From: Novosphingobium sp. B1
Lineage (GTDB): Bacteria > Pseudomonadota > Alphaproteobacteria > Sphingomonadales > Sphingomonadaceae
Direction: 5' to 3'
DNA length: 64,000 nt
Assembly (NCBI RefSeq): GCF_900176395.1
Contig: NZ_FWXL01000008.1
Coordinates: 62,001 to 126,000 of the forward strand
Shown here one piece after another: positions 17,200 through 27,176 of the stretch. The number at the start of each line of letters is the position of its first letter. Position 1 is the stretch's first letter. The position numbers and the translations under genes were made by a program. The notes under the pieces were generated by a model. That model was not told where the DNA came from. It did not search any database and saw only the letters and a program-made list of their open reading frames with translations.

Positions 17200-17969
17200 C
17201 GATCAGGCTCGCCCTGTCCCTTTCCGTGACGGTTGCGCTTGCAGCGCTGACCGGTTGCGGGAGCAGGAGCGAGCCCCAGGCCTCGCCAAGCGCGGCTGAA
17301 CCGTCGGCAATTCCCCCGCAGCCTGTCGCAACGCCGGAATTGACGCCAGATCCCGAACCCGAGGCAAGCGCATCCGCGCTGCCTGCGCCATCGTCACTTG
17401 ATCAGGCTCGCTACGCGCCGCTTGATGAGTGTGCAAAGCAGCCCGGCTGGTCCGCGTTCCGCAAGGCACTTGCCTCAGCGATACTAACGCGTGACAGTCA
17501 GGCCCTCGCCAAGCTGGCAGCGCCCGATGTTGCGCTCGACTATGGCGGTGGCAGCGGGTCTGCCGAACTGATGAAGCGACTGAACGACCCGGAAACACAG
17601 CTATGGCAAGAACTTGCCTCAATCCTGCCGCTGGGCTGCGCGATGCAGGGTGGTCTGGCAGCGATGCCCTGGGTTTTCTGGAACGTCCCCGAAGACACAG
17701 ACAGCTACAGCGCCGTTGTCGTGCTTGGAGACGACACGCCCCTGTTGGACAAGCCCGCCGGCAAGCCGGTGCGTGATGCTGGCTGGACCATAGTGAATAT
17801 TGATCCGATGGCGTTCGACACGGGCGCTCCTGCAACCAGGGTTACCATGAAGGATGGCACGCGGGGCTGGATCGCAACCCACAAATTGCGCAGCCTGCTC
17901 GATTACCGCCTGATCGTGGAGCCCAAGGCTGGCGAGTGGCTGATCACGGCCTTCATCGCCGGCGACTGA
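17196..17969 (+). CDS. Lipoprotein with SH3-like C-terminal domain (hypothetical)
   Basis: A 257-residue protein with a lipoprotein signal ending in LTGC (Cys21), followed by a Pro/Ser/Ala-rich linker (about residues 25-70), a conserved middle region (DECAKQPGWSAFRKALASAI) and a C-terminal segment resembling a bacterial SH3 domain (DTPLLDKPAGKPV ... DGTRGWIATHKLRSLLDY). Such domains usually bind the cell wall. It is translationally coupled to rmuC by an ATGA overlap, although a functional link is not obvious. Confidence 0.8.
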   Translation: MTIRLALSLSVTVALAALTGCGSRSEPQASPSAAEPSAIPPQPVATPELTPDPEPEASASALPAPSSLDQARYAPLDECAKQPGWSAFRKALASAILTRDSQALAKLAAPDVALDYGGGSGSAELMKRLNDPETQLWQELASILPLGCAMQGGLAAMPWVFWNVPEDTDSYSAVVVLGDDTPLLDKPAGKPVRDAGWTIVNIDPMAFDTGAPATRVTMKDGTRGWIATHKLRSLLDYRLIVEPKAGEWLITAFIAGD

Positions 17970-18377
17970 TCAACTGCGTGCGACAAGCGCAAGCTCAAGG
18001 GAATGGCCGCCCGAGGTAAGCCGCATTGCATTGCCGCTGCGCTGGATCTCGGGCGCGGCGGAAAGCAGGGCATTCACCGCCTCTTCCTGCTGCCAAACCT
18101 GCCCCTCGCAGAACATTCGCGTGGCCATAAGCGGACCAGCTACAAGCCGGCTACCATCGACGCGATAATCACCGCCAATACCGTTGCAGCCGACATTGGC
18201 GCTGAGGCGCTCGTCCTCGAAACGGAGGCTGGCTCTTTGCGGCATGGCCGGTATTGCGCCATCGACCTTGACGATCATCCATTGCGTTCCGGCAAGCCCC
18301 GAACCTGCCGCTGGCGCTGCGGCGCATCCTGCAAGCAACAGGGCTGGAAGGACGGACAAGGTCGGAATCGCGCGCAT
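17970..18377 (-). CDS. META-domain lipoprotein (HslJ-like)
   Basis: A 135-residue small lipoprotein with lipobox LLAGC (Cys18). The META/HslJ-like domain follows: GTQWMIVKVDG, RASLRFEDERLSANVGCNGIGGDYRVDG and FCEGQVWQQEEAVNALLSAAPEI. The GCNGIGG/GDY and M-C-E signatures are diagnostic of this domain, whose members are linked to envelope stress but lack a known catalytic activity. It converges with the preceding lipoprotein gene with no gap. Confidence 0.88.
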   Translation of the reverse strand: MRAIPTLSVLPALLLAGCAAAPAAGSGLAGTQWMIVKVDGAIPAMPQRASLRFEDERLSANVGCNGIGGDYRVDGSRLVAGPLMATRMFCEGQVWQQEEAVNALLSAAPEIQRSGNAMRLTSGGHSLELALVARS

Positions 18378-18428
18378 CGCATGATCATATGCGCCTACGA
18401 CTGACCGTTGGATTAACCCGGCAGTGCG

Positions 18429-19235
18429 TTATCCTTCATCCATCGTCGCAAGCACTTCGTAAGCCAGCACGGCGCCTGCCACGGCGGCATTCAGGCTGTC
18501 CGCCCGCCCCTTCATCGGCATCGTCACGCGCAAGTCGCAGGCCATCTCGTAATCCTCGGGAAGCCCGCGCGATTCATTGCCGACCATCACGAAGCAAGGC
18601 GCCGCATAGGGCGCACCGCGATAGGGTACGGCCTCACGCAGTGAGGCGGCAACGAGTTGCCCTTCCCCCTGCCGCAACCAGCTGATGAATTCGTCCCACC
18701 GCGCCTGCGCCAGCCGCTCGGTGAAGATCGCACCCATGCTGGCGCGGACCGCTTCAACCGAAAAGGGATCAACGCAATCGTCGATCAGGATCAGCCCGCC
18801 TGCGCCAACAGCATCGGCCGTGCGCAGCATCGTGCCGAGGTTTCCGGGATCGCGCATGGCGTGCGCCACGAGCCAGATCGGCGCGGCGTTGCGATCGATC
18901 AGCGTGATCGCCGTGTCCCATTCGGCAAAGACCCCTGCCACCGCCTGCGGGTTCTCCTTGCCGGTGACCTTTGCCAGAATGTCGAGCGGGAGTTCGATGA
19001 TCTCCCCCCCGGCGTGGGCGACATCGGCTTCAAGTTCGTCGAGCAGCGGATGCCCCTCGCGGCCTTGCGCCATCAGCAGGATTTCGGGAAGGCGGCCGCC
19101 CTCTCGCGCATCGGTCAGCAGACGCAATCCCTCCGCAAGAAACTTGCGCTCACGCCGCCGGTGCTTCTTCTCGCGCAGGGAGCGGACGAACTTTACCGTC
19201 GGGTTGGAATATCCGGTGATGATCTTGCGGGTCAT
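18429..19235 (-). CDS. SPOUT-family RNA 2'-O-methyltransferase (TrmH/RlmB-like)
   Basis: A 268-residue methyltransferase. An N-terminal substrate-binding domain (FVRSLREKKHRRRERKFLAEGLRLL) precedes a SpoU/TrmH catalytic domain with the knot motifs MRDPGNLGTMLRTADAVG (motif 1), VMVGNESRGLP (motif 2) and MPMKGRADSLNAAVAGAVLAYE (motif 3). It transfers methyl from AdoMet to a ribose 2'-OH of rRNA or tRNA. The exact nucleotide is unknown; it resembles the RlmB/TsnR-like group. It stands 41 bases downstream of the HPr gene start region and ends 51 bases from the META lipoprotein. Confidence 0.93.
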   Translation of the reverse strand: MTRKIITGYSNPTVKFVRSLREKKHRRRERKFLAEGLRLLTDAREGGRLPEILLMAQGREGHPLLDELEADVAHAGGEIIELPLDILAKVTGKENPQAVAGVFAEWDTAITLIDRNAAPIWLVAHAMRDPGNLGTMLRTADAVGAGGLILIDDCVDPFSVEAVRASMGAIFTERLAQARWDEFISWLRQGEGQLVAASLREAVPYRGAPYAAPCFVMVGNESRGLPEDYEMACDLRVTMPMKGRADSLNAAVAGAVLAYEVLATMDEG

Positions 19236-19275
19236 GCCGCCGCCATGGGCCAGAGCGGAGCACGCGGCAAGAGGA

Positions 19276-19572
19276 TCAATCCTCTCCGAAGCCGTCCTTG
19301 ATCAGGCCCGTCAGCTTCATGAGAATCGCGTCAGCTTCGCCTTCAGGCCCCGCCACGCTTACGTCCACCGTATCGCCCTTGGCAGCGCCGAGCATCATCA
19401 GCCCGAGGATCGAGGCCCCTGCGGCGTCGGTGCCGTCCTTGGTAACGGTGACGTCAAACCCCGCAGGCAGCTTGGCAACTGCGTTGACGAACTTGGCGCT
19501 CGCCCGTGCATGGAGCCCGCGCTGGTTGACGATGGTTACCGTTTCGCGGGTGACGTAACCCTGTTCAGCCAT
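19276..19572 (-). CDS. ptsH: HPr family phosphocarrier protein (regulatory PTS)
   Basis: A 98-residue HPr. The phosphorylatable His is in NQRGLHARASAKF and the regulatory Ser equivalent of Ser46 is in GASILGLMML, matching the presence of HprK upstream. The start at 19572 is chosen for AGGA eight bases upstream; an in-frame ATG three codons earlier overlaps the manX stop and has no spacing for a ribosome site. It is the last gene of the rapZ-manX-ptsH group. There is no sugar permease here, so it belongs to the alphaproteobacterial regulatory PTS, where HPr passes phosphate from PtsP (not in the window) to EIIA proteins. Confidence 0.95.
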   Translation of the reverse strand: MAEQGYVTRETVTIVNQRGLHARASAKFVNAVAKLPAGFDVTVTKDGTDAAGASILGLMMLGAAKGDTVDVSVAGPEGEADAILMKLTGLIKDGFGED

Positions 19573-19573
19573 C

Positions 19574-19978
19574 TCATGCATCCTGCCCTAAGAATTCCGA
19601 AGCGATCGTTATGTAGTTCCGCCCCGCATCGCGCGCGGCGGCTGTCGCTTCCTTCACGCCCATGCAGTTGCGCGCCTTGGCAAGGCGAATCAGCATGGGC
19701 AGATTGATCCCCGCGATGACCTCGACGCGCCCGGCCTGCATCAGCGATATCGCAAGGTTGGACGGCGTACCCCCGAACAGGTCGGTCAGGATGATGACGC
19801 CTTCGCCGCTGTCGACGCGCTTGATTGCGTCGGCAATTTCCTTGCGGCGCTTTTCCATGTCATCGTTCGGGCCGATGCACACGCCGATAACGTCGCTCTG
19901 CCGTCCGACGACATGCTCCATCGCATGGATGAATTCGTCGGCGAGAGCGCCGTGGGTAACCAGAATAAGACCGATCAT
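19574..19978 (-). CDS. manX: PTS EIIA component, mannose family (regulatory)
   Basis: A 134-residue EIIA-Man domain. It begins IGLILVTHGALADEF, where the His of VTHG is the phosphorylation site. LTDLFGGTPSNLAISLM and VEVIAGINLPMLIRL are family signatures. The start at 19978 gives the standard length; upstream in-frame sequence is not EIIA-like. It lacks IIB/IIC partners, as in the alphaproteobacterial regulatory phosphotransferase cascade, where it is proposed to signal carbon status. Its stop is 2 bases before the HPr start. Confidence 0.94.
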   Translation of the reverse strand: MIGLILVTHGALADEFIHAMEHVVGRQSDVIGVCIGPNDDMEKRRKEIADAIKRVDSGEGVIILTDLFGGTPSNLAISLMQAGRVEVIAGINLPMLIRLAKARNCMGVKEATAAARDAGRNYITIASEFLGQDA

Positions 19979-20129
19979 GAAAAGGGCAGGCTCCGAAGTG
20001 CGGCCGGGCAAACTGCACGATCTGCTATGAACGCAAGATTGGCAGGATTGCAGGGCGCGCAAGACGACTGGGAATCAAAACGCATGGCTTCCAGTGCTGC
20101 CCCGCCCAAAATTCTTCTGTCCCGCGCTC

Positions 20130-21047
20130 TCAAAGCTTTTGACCTTCGATCAGGTCGGCCGCTCTGGACGCAAGGTTGCGATGCAGCAATGTGGGTGAAA
20201 AACCGGCGTCGCGCAAGACTGAAGCAATCTGCTCGGCCATGAACACCGAACGGTGGCGTCCGCCGGTGCAGCCGAAGGCGACGTGGACATAGGCCTTGCC
20301 TTGCGCCTGATAGCGCGGAACCAGCAGCAGCAGGAGATCGCGGATGCGGGCAAAAGCCTCGTCGAACGCAGGGTCCTGCCGGATATAGTCGCCCACGGGC
20401 GCGTCCTTTCCGGTCTGCGGGCGCAGATCGTCGACCCAGTGCGGATTGGCAAGGAAGCGCATGTCGAACACCAGGTCGGCCAGCGGCGGTGTCCCGCGCG
20501 AAAAGCCGAAGCTGCTTATGGTCAGCGTCGGCATCGCAGGCGTTTCGTCGGCGAACTGGGCGCGAATCGCCTGCTGCAGATCGTTGCTGGTGAAGCTGGT
20601 GGTCGTGATGACGAGATCGGCCCAGCGTCGCAGCGGCTCGAGCAATTCGCGCTCGGCCATGATGCCGGTGGTGGCTGGCTTGTCCTCGCTCATCGGGTGG
20701 CGGCGGCGCGTCTCGTTATAGCGGCGTTCAAGTTCGGCACCTGCACAATCGAGAAACAGCGTCGTGATCTGCAGGTCCTTGCGCTGCGACAGCTTCTTGA
20801 CCAGCGCAATCGTCCGGGCCGGATCGAAGCCTCGCGTGCGTGTATCGAAGCCGATCGCCATGGGCGTGCCTGCTTCCATCCGCGCAGAGCCCGGTTCGGT
20901 TTCGAGCAGGCGATCGAGCAGGCGGATCGGGAAGTTGTCGATAGCTTCCCAGCCCAGATCCTCCAGCGTGCGCAGCGCCGTCGTCTTGCCGGCGCCGAGC
21001 AGGCCGGTGACGAGGAGTATCCGCTGAACTCGCGAGTCTTGCACCAT
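20130..21047 (-). CDS. rapZ: RNase adapter RapZ
   Basis: A 305-residue RapZ (YvcJ-type P-loop protein). The N-terminal ATPase domain has Walker A GLLGAGKTTALRTLEDLG and RAIGFDTRTRG-type following sequence. The C-terminal domain has FGFSRGTPPLADLVFDMRFLANP and the signature AFGCTGGRHRSVFMAEQ. In enterobacteria it directs RNase E to the GlmZ sRNA; in alphaproteobacteria its target is less clear. It sits between hprK and manX, the usual order in this lineage. The start at 21047 avoids a non-homologous upstream extension. The gap to manX is 151 bases, without an evident gene. Confidence 0.95.
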   Translation of the reverse strand: MVQDSRVQRILLVTGLLGAGKTTALRTLEDLGWEAIDNFPIRLLDRLLETEPGSARMEAGTPMAIGFDTRTRGFDPARTIALVKKLSQRKDLQITTLFLDCAGAELERRYNETRRRHPMSEDKPATTGIMAERELLEPLRRWADLVITTTSFTSNDLQQAIRAQFADETPAMPTLTISSFGFSRGTPPLADLVFDMRFLANPHWVDDLRPQTGKDAPVGDYIRQDPAFDEAFARIRDLLLLLVPRYQAQGKAYVHVAFGCTGGRHRSVFMAEQIASVLRDAGFSPTLLHRNLASRAADLIEGQKL

Positions 21048-21129
21048 GGTTGGGCAGCTTTGCGCTTTCAGCGCGCGATTGGGAAGGCTGCACAAACGAC
21101 CTGTCCCCAACCGGGAAGCCGGTCGTATA

Positions 21130-21549
21130 TCAGTTCACCCCGAACCGCTCGAGGGCAAGTTCGGCCTTGAGCGCCAGCACCGGACCTTCCGGCCAGAGAC
21201 GGATCTGCGGCAGGCTGATACCCTCGATCACCACTGTCCCTGGCTTCTCGACAAACCGCGGCGCTTCCGGATCAAGCGCTATTGCCAGCGCTACGGGCAC
21301 GGCGGGCGAAACCGGAAAGTCGAGCAGGCCCAGGTTGCGCACTTCCAGCTTGCCGGCAATGTTCGGATGTGGCGCTGCCATGAGCCTTCCCTGCTCCGTC
21401 GCCAGCATGATCCCGTCATCGCCGACCAGCACCGCGCCCCTGTCCATCAATGCCAGCGCCAGGCTCGATTTTCCGCTTCCGGACTTTCCTGAAATCAGCA
21501 GCCCGCGCCCGCCGATCGCAACGCAGGTAAACTGGGCAGCCCGGCTCAT
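21130..21549 (-). CDS. hprK: Short-form HPr kinase/phosphorylase
   Basis: A 139-residue protein equal to only the C-terminal catalytic domain of Firmicute HprK (about 310 residues), which is the normal short alphaproteobacterial form. The P-loop is GKSGSGKSSLALALMDRG, followed by VGDDGI (catalytic Asp pair) and the family signature LEVRNLGLLDFP. It should phosphorylate HPr on its regulatory Ser. It overlaps the upstream sensor kinase stop by 4 bases (ATGA), so carbon/nitrogen PTS signalling and the ChvG sensor are one transcription unit. Confidence 0.94.
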   Translation of the reverse strand: MSRAAQFTCVAIGGRGLLISGKSGSGKSSLALALMDRGAVLVGDDGIMLATEQGRLMAAPHPNIAGKLEVRNLGLLDFPVSPAVPVALAIALDPEAPRFVEKPGTVVIEGISLPQIRLWPEGPVLALKAELALERFGVN

Positions 21550-23108
21550 GCGTCGTGCTCCTCCTCGGCGGTCGGCAAGCTCAGCAGGAAATAGGCACCG
21601 GGCCGGCCGTCGGGCCGATCATGAATGGTCAGCGTGCCGTCATGCGCCTCGGCAATGGTCCGCGCGATTGCGAGGCCCAGGCCGCTGTGCGAACCGAACG
21701 CTTCGGCTTCGGGGCGGACCGAATGGAACCGCTCGAACACTTTCTCGCGCTCGACCAGCGGCACCCCCGGCCCCAGGTCGGCCACGGCAATATGCGCAGC
21801 CTCGCCTTCCTCCCACACCGAAACCTCGACCAGGCCATCTCGCGGCGAGAAGGAGACGGCATTGTCCAGAAGGTTCTCGAGCACCCTTTCAAGCCGTGCT
21901 GCATCTCCGGCAATGATCACGCGATTGCCGGCATTGCTCTGGCGGATCGGAACCCCGGCACCAGCCCGAGCCCCACGCGCGCCGACCACTTGCGAGACAA
22001 GCGCTGCAAGATCCACCTCCTCGAACGTCGCGCGGCTCAGTTCAGCGTCAATGCGGCTGGCATCGGCAATTTCGGTAATCAGGCGGTCGATGCGCTGGAC
22101 ATCGTGCGCCGCGATATCCGAAAGCTGGCGGCGCAAGGCGGGGTCGTCGACCCGGTCCATTGTCTCGAGCGCGCTGGACAGCGACGCGAGCGGGTTCTTC
22201 AACTCGTGCGCCACATCGGCGGCGAACGCCTCGACAGCGTCGATCCGCAGGCGCAGCGCCGTCGTCATGTCGGATACGGCGCGCGCCAGCAGGCCGATCT
22301 CGTCGCCCCTTTCGGGCAGGCGCGGCACCACCACTTCGCGCTCCCGACCCAAGCGGACGCGGACTGCCGCCCGCACCAGCGCCCGCAGCGGCTGCACGAT
22401 CGTGCGCGCCAGAAACAGCGACAGCTGCACCGAAAGCAGCAGTGCGATGCCGATGATGATCACCAGTGTCTGGCGGGCATCGCGCACCGACTGGGCGATA
22501 TCGAGCGCATTGCGCAGCGACAGCAGCATCTCGCCGTTGTCGCCCACCGGTGTCGCGGCGGTAATCACCGGTGTGCGGTCGGGCGCATAGCGCAGATAGA
22601 CCTCGGTCCTGCGCGAGGCGCGGGCCGCGCGGATTTCGGGCCAGCTGCCGGCAGGCCGCTCGGCTGTGTCGCTGTAGCGTTCGATCTGCGGGGCGTTGAC
22701 GATGAAGTCCACTCCGCGATCAAGCAGTCGGGCCGCCTTCTGATACCAAGGCTCGGTTTCGGGATCGATCAGCCGGAACGATGGGGGCGCCAGCGAGAAG
22801 CTGTCAGCCAGCAGGTGGCTGTCGCCATCGTAGAGCCTCAGGCGCAGCACCTGTTCGGTGCCGATCCGCGCCAGCAGATCCTTGCGCTCGGCCATGTCGG
22901 CCTTGGCCAGGCCGTCGGCGGCAATTTCCACCTCGGCACGCGCCAGCTTGAAACGCTCATCGATCAACTGCTTGCGATAGCTGTCGAGGTAGAAGAAGCC
23001 GCCCGCCAGCAGCGCAAGCGCGATGACGTTGACGAACAGGATGCGCGTGGTCAGCGATACGCCGCGGATCCGCCAAAGATTGCGCAGCTTGCTCGCGCGC
23101 GGGCGCAT
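21546..23108 (-). CDS. chvG: Sensor histidine kinase, ChvG/ExoS type
   Basis: A protein of about 520 residues with TM1 (FVNVIALALLAGGFFYLDSY), a periplasmic domain of about 200 residues, TM2 (LVIIIGIALLLSVQLSLFLA), HAMP, and a transmitter domain. The H-box is AADVAHELKNPLAS, the N-box LENLLDNAVSF, and the G-boxes DLGPGV and GLGLAI. It pairs with the regulator gene upstream, as in ChvG-ChvI/ExoS systems sensing acidity or envelope state. The start is uncertain: an ATG at 23108 lies 25 bases after the regulator's stop, while an in-frame ATG at 23183 would overlap the regulator by 50 bases. Neither has a good ribosome site. Confidence 0.92.
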   Translation of the reverse strand: MRPRASKLRNLWRIRGVSLTTRILFVNVIALALLAGGFFYLDSYRKQLIDERFKLARAEVEIAADGLAKADMAERKDLLARIGTEQVLRLRLYDGDSHLLADSFSLAPPSFRLIDPETEPWYQKAARLLDRGVDFIVNAPQIERYSDTAERPAGSWPEIRAARASRRTEVYLRYAPDRTPVITAATPVGDNGEMLLSLRNALDIAQSVRDARQTLVIIIGIALLLSVQLSLFLARTIVQPLRALVRAAVRVRLGREREVVVPRLPERGDEIGLLARAVSDMTTALRLRIDAVEAFAADVAHELKNPLASLSSALETMDRVDDPALRRQLSDIAAHDVQRIDRLITEIADASRIDAELSRATFEEVDLAALVSQVVGARGARAGAGVPIRQSNAGNRVIIAGDAARLERVLENLLDNAVSFSPRDGLVEVSVWEEGEAAHIAVADLGPGVPLVEREKVFERFHSVRPEAEAFGSHSGLGLAIARTIAEAHDGTLTIHDRPDGRPGAYFLLSLPTAEEEHDA

Positions 23109-23133
23109 CGGCGCGGCAGCGACCGGCGGCGCC

Positions 23134-23889
23134 TCACTCCTCGCCAAAGCTGTAGCCTGCCCCGTAAAGCGTCTCGATCGCATCGAACTGCGCGTCTACG
23201 GCGCGAAACTTGCGGCGCAGGCGCTTGATGTGGCTGTCGATCGTCCGGTCGTCGACGAAGACATCGTCGTGGTAGGCCGCATCCATCAGCTGGTTGCGTG
23301 TCTTGACCACCCCCGGTCGCACCGCGAGCGCTTCGAGGATCAGGAACTCCGTCACCGTCAGCGATACCGGCTGGCCTTCCCAGGCCACGGCATGGCGCGC
23401 CGGGTCCATCACCAGCCGTCCACGCCGGATCGGTTCCGGTAAGGGTTCGCTGTCCGGCTCCTGTTCCGCCGCCTCGCGCCGAACGATTTCGCTGCGGCGC
23501 AATATTGCCTTTATCCGCGCAACGAGCAGACGCTGGCTGAAAGGCTTGGCGATGTAATCGTCCGCCCCCATCGCCAGACCGAGCGCTTCATCTGCCTCGT
23601 CATCCTTGCTGGTCAGGAAGATTACCGGCAGATCGCTTTTCTCGCGCAGGCGATGCAACAGTTCCAGCCCGTCCATGCGCGGCATCTTGATGTCGCACAC
23701 TGCCAGGTCGGGCGGGTTGTCCAGCAACGCCTTCAGCGCAACATCACCATCGTTGTAGAGGCGCGTTGCAAAGCCTTCGGTCTGCAACGCGATCGAAACA
23801 GTTGTTAGGATGTTGCGGTCATCATCGACCAGCGCGATCGTGCGAGGTGCATCCAAGCTCTCTGCGCGGGGCGTTTGCGGCGTGACCAT
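23134..23889 (-). CDS. chvI: Response regulator, OmpR family, ChvI type
   Basis: A 251-residue regulator. The receiver domain (about 15-130) has DDDRN, phospho-acceptor Asp in [11 protein letters not shown], the conserved Thr/Ser in FLTSKDD and Lys in YIAKPFSQ. The winged-helix DNA-binding domain (about 155-250) has [17 protein letters not shown] and [17 protein letters not shown], ending YGAGYSF. It is first in the leftward chvI-chvG-hprK group and divergent from pckA over 242 bases, the same pairing as in rhizobia, where ChvI/ChvG control acid and succinoglycan responses. A direct role on pckA is inferred from position only. Confidence 0.95.
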   Translation of the reverse strand: MVTPQTPRAESLDAPRTIALVDDDRNILTTVSIALQTEGFATRLYNDGDVALKALLDNPPDLAVCDIKMPRMDGLELLHRLREKSDLPVIFLTSKDDEADEALGLAMGADDYIAKPFSQRLLVARIKAILRRSEIVRREAAEQEPDSEPLPEPIRRGRLVMDPARHAVAWEGQPVSLTVTEFLILEALAVRPGVVKTRNQLMDAAYHDDVFVDDRTIDSHIKRLRRKFRAVDAQFDAIETLYGAGYSFGEE

Positions 23890-24131
23890 GGTTTCGAGCG
23901 ATACCGACCCTGGGGAAAGCTTGCAACTTCAAGCGCGAAATGCGCTGCGCTGCAGCAATCTGAGTTGCACGGAATGCAAGCCAGTGCGCAAAAAATCTTC
24001 GTTGCCGCGTGTCATTTGACGCAGCAAATGCAGGTGACTATGCGCAGACCGAGAATCAGCGCATTCGTATTCGCAATCCGTGCGCAAGCGGGCAAATCTC
24101 TGCCTTAAGCGCCACCAACGGGAGGCCCCAA

Positions 24132-25736
<1,605 letters not shown>

Positions 25737-25762
25737 TCGCGGTGACACTGATGGAAATGCGG

Positions 25763-25787
25763 CGGGGCTCCTTCGGGAGCCCCGTTT
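25763..25787 (+). terminator. Intrinsic terminator after pckA
   Basis: Perfect stem CGGGGCTCC / GGAGCCCCG with a stable TTCG tetraloop (25772-25775), followed by TTT. It lies 26 bases after the pckA stop, and can also serve the convergent J-domain gene on the other strand. Confidence 0.85.
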
Positions 25788-25803
25788 CGTTCAGGCAGAC
25801 GCT

Positions 25804-26394
25804 TCAGGCAAAAAGGGCGCTGCTCTTGAGCAGGTTGTAGGCCTCGACAACTTCCTGCAGCCGCCCTTCGAACGTGCGGTCGCCGCCATTGCGGTCCGGG
25901 TGGTACTTGCGCACCAGCTCTGAATAGCGGCTGCGCAGCTGCCGGCGATCAGCATCGTAGCCGAGGCTGAGCACATCGTAGGCCTTGCGCTCGTCGGGAC
26001 TGATGCCGCGCCGCGCCGCATCGGCGGCCTTCTGGTGATCCGCCCGCCGTGCCTTTGCCCGCTGCGCGATCGCTTCTAACGGATCGGCGAAGTCGGACCA
26101 GCGCGGTGCCTGGTCGATCCCCGCATCGGGCCGGAAGGCGCGTGTCTCGCGCTCCCACCCGGCGATGGGCGACTGCGCCTTGAAAATCTCGTCCGGCGTC
26201 ATGCCGGCAAAGAAATCGTATCCCGAGTTGAACTGGCGGACGTGTTCAAGGCAAAACCAGCGATAGTCGCCTGGCCCGTCGAAGCCTGACGAGCGTACGC
26301 CCGGCGCGCGGAATTCGCCCGGCTCGTTGCATCCCGGGGCATTGCAAACGCGGCCTGAACCCTGGACGCGACCGTGAAACTTGTCATTACGCAT
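25804..26394 (-). CDS. J-domain (DnaJ-like) protein
   Basis: A 196-residue protein with a C-terminal J domain: YDVLSLGYDADRRQLRSRY, then the invariant HPD in KYHPDRNGG, and LQEVVEAYNLL. The N-terminal half (residues about 10-130) is a lineage-specific region with a CNAPGC pair and ADHQKAADAARRGISPDER leading into the J domain. It lacks the Gly/Phe and zinc domains of DnaJ, so it is a type III co-chaperone that would stimulate DnaK-type Hsp70. The start at 26394 excludes a non-conserved upstream extension. It is divergent from bolA across 40 bases. Confidence 0.92.
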   Translation of the reverse strand: MRNDKFHGRVQGSGRVCNAPGCNEPGEFRAPGVRSSGFDGPGDYRWFCLEHVRQFNSGYDFFAGMTPDEIFKAQSPIAGWERETRAFRPDAGIDQAPRWSDFADPLEAIAQRAKARRADHQKAADAARRGISPDERKAYDVLSLGYDADRRQLRSRYSELVRKYHPDRNGGDRTFEGRLQEVVEAYNLLKSSALFA

Positions 26395-26434
26395 TTGCGC
26401 CCCACATGGCGATGCAAGCATTGGAAGGGAAGAC

Positions 26435-26707
26435 ATGACGGGACCAGTTGCACAGGAAATCGAACGACTCCTGACCGAAGCCCTCAGCCCCACGCACCTT
26501 GCCGTCATCAACGACAGCGCATCGCATTCGGGCCACATGGGCGATGACGGCACCGGCGAATCCCACTTCACCGTCGAGATCGAGAGCACTGCCTTTACGG
26601 GCCAGACGCGCCTCAATCGCCAGCGCATGGTCAACAAGGCGCTCGGCGATCTGCCCGGCCAGCGCGTACACGCCCTCGCCATCAAGGCCCGCGCGCCCGG
26701 TGAGTGA
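26435..26707 (+). CDS. bolA: BolA family protein
   Basis: A 90-residue BolA-like protein. The core SHFTVEIESTAFTGQTRLNRQRMVNKALGD contains the conserved FxGxxxxxRHRxVxxAL-type pattern, and ALAIKARAP is the C-terminal strand. The loop His (ASHSGH) is in the place where BolA proteins ligate Fe-S clusters with monothiol glutaredoxins. GGAAGGGA is upstream of the ATG at 26435. It is the first gene of a BolA-Nudix-pirin run in which each gene overlaps the next. Confidence 0.95.
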   Translation: MTGPVAQEIERLLTEALSPTHLAVINDSASHSGHMGDDGTGESHFTVEIESTAFTGQTRLNRQRMVNKALGDLPGQRVHALAIKARAPGE

Positions 26708-27176
26708 TCTGGGGGGGAGTGATCTGGCGGTAAATGAACGCCGCATCAGGCGCGCCGCCCGCATCCTCCTGCTTGATGAGCAAGACCGCCTGCTCCTGAT
26801 CCGCTTCGCACCGAAGGACCGCCGCCCGTTCTGGTGCGGCGTGGGCGGTGAATGCGATCCGGGTGAGGACTTTGCCGTGGCCGCCGTCCGCGAACTGTTC
26901 GAGGAAACCGGCCTATCGCTCGAGACTTGCGGCCCCGAAATCGCCCGCCGCGCCGACGATTACCTCACGCTGGAAGGCGAACCGATCACTTCGGACGAGC
27001 GCTTCTTCCGCGTCCGCACACAAAGCTTCACGCCCGACACTTCCGGCCATACCGCGATTGAGCGCGAACTTATCAAGGAATTTCGCTGGTTTACCCGCGC
27101 GGAACTGGCAGAATGGCACGAGCCGGTTTTCCCGGTGAATCTGCTCGAACTGCTCGATCTGGAGGCGCAAGCGTGA
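26700..27176 (+). CDS. Nudix hydrolase
   Basis: A protein of about 158 residues with an intact Nudix box, GGECDPGEDFAVAAVRELFEETG, matching GX5EX7REUXEEXGU. These enzymes hydrolyse nucleoside diphosphates linked to another moiety; the substrate cannot be named. The start is not certain: the GTG at 26700 overlaps the last 8 bases of bolA and is the closest in-frame start to the conserved NERRIRRAARILLLDE. Its stop overlaps the GTG of the pirin gene (GTGA). Confidence 0.9.
   Translation: MSDLGGSDLAVNERRIRRAARILLLDEQDRLLLIRFAPKDRRPFWCGVGGECDPGEDFAVAAVRELFEETGLSLETCGPEIARRADDYLTLEGEPITSDERFFRVRTQSFTPDTSGHTAIERELIKEFRWFTRAELAEWHEPVFPVNLLELLDLEAQA

Noticed and set aside
24009..24131. N-terminal extension of PckA from an upstream ATG
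   Set aside because: Extra 41 residues are not PEPCK-like, and the internal GTG has a GGGAGG ribosome site.
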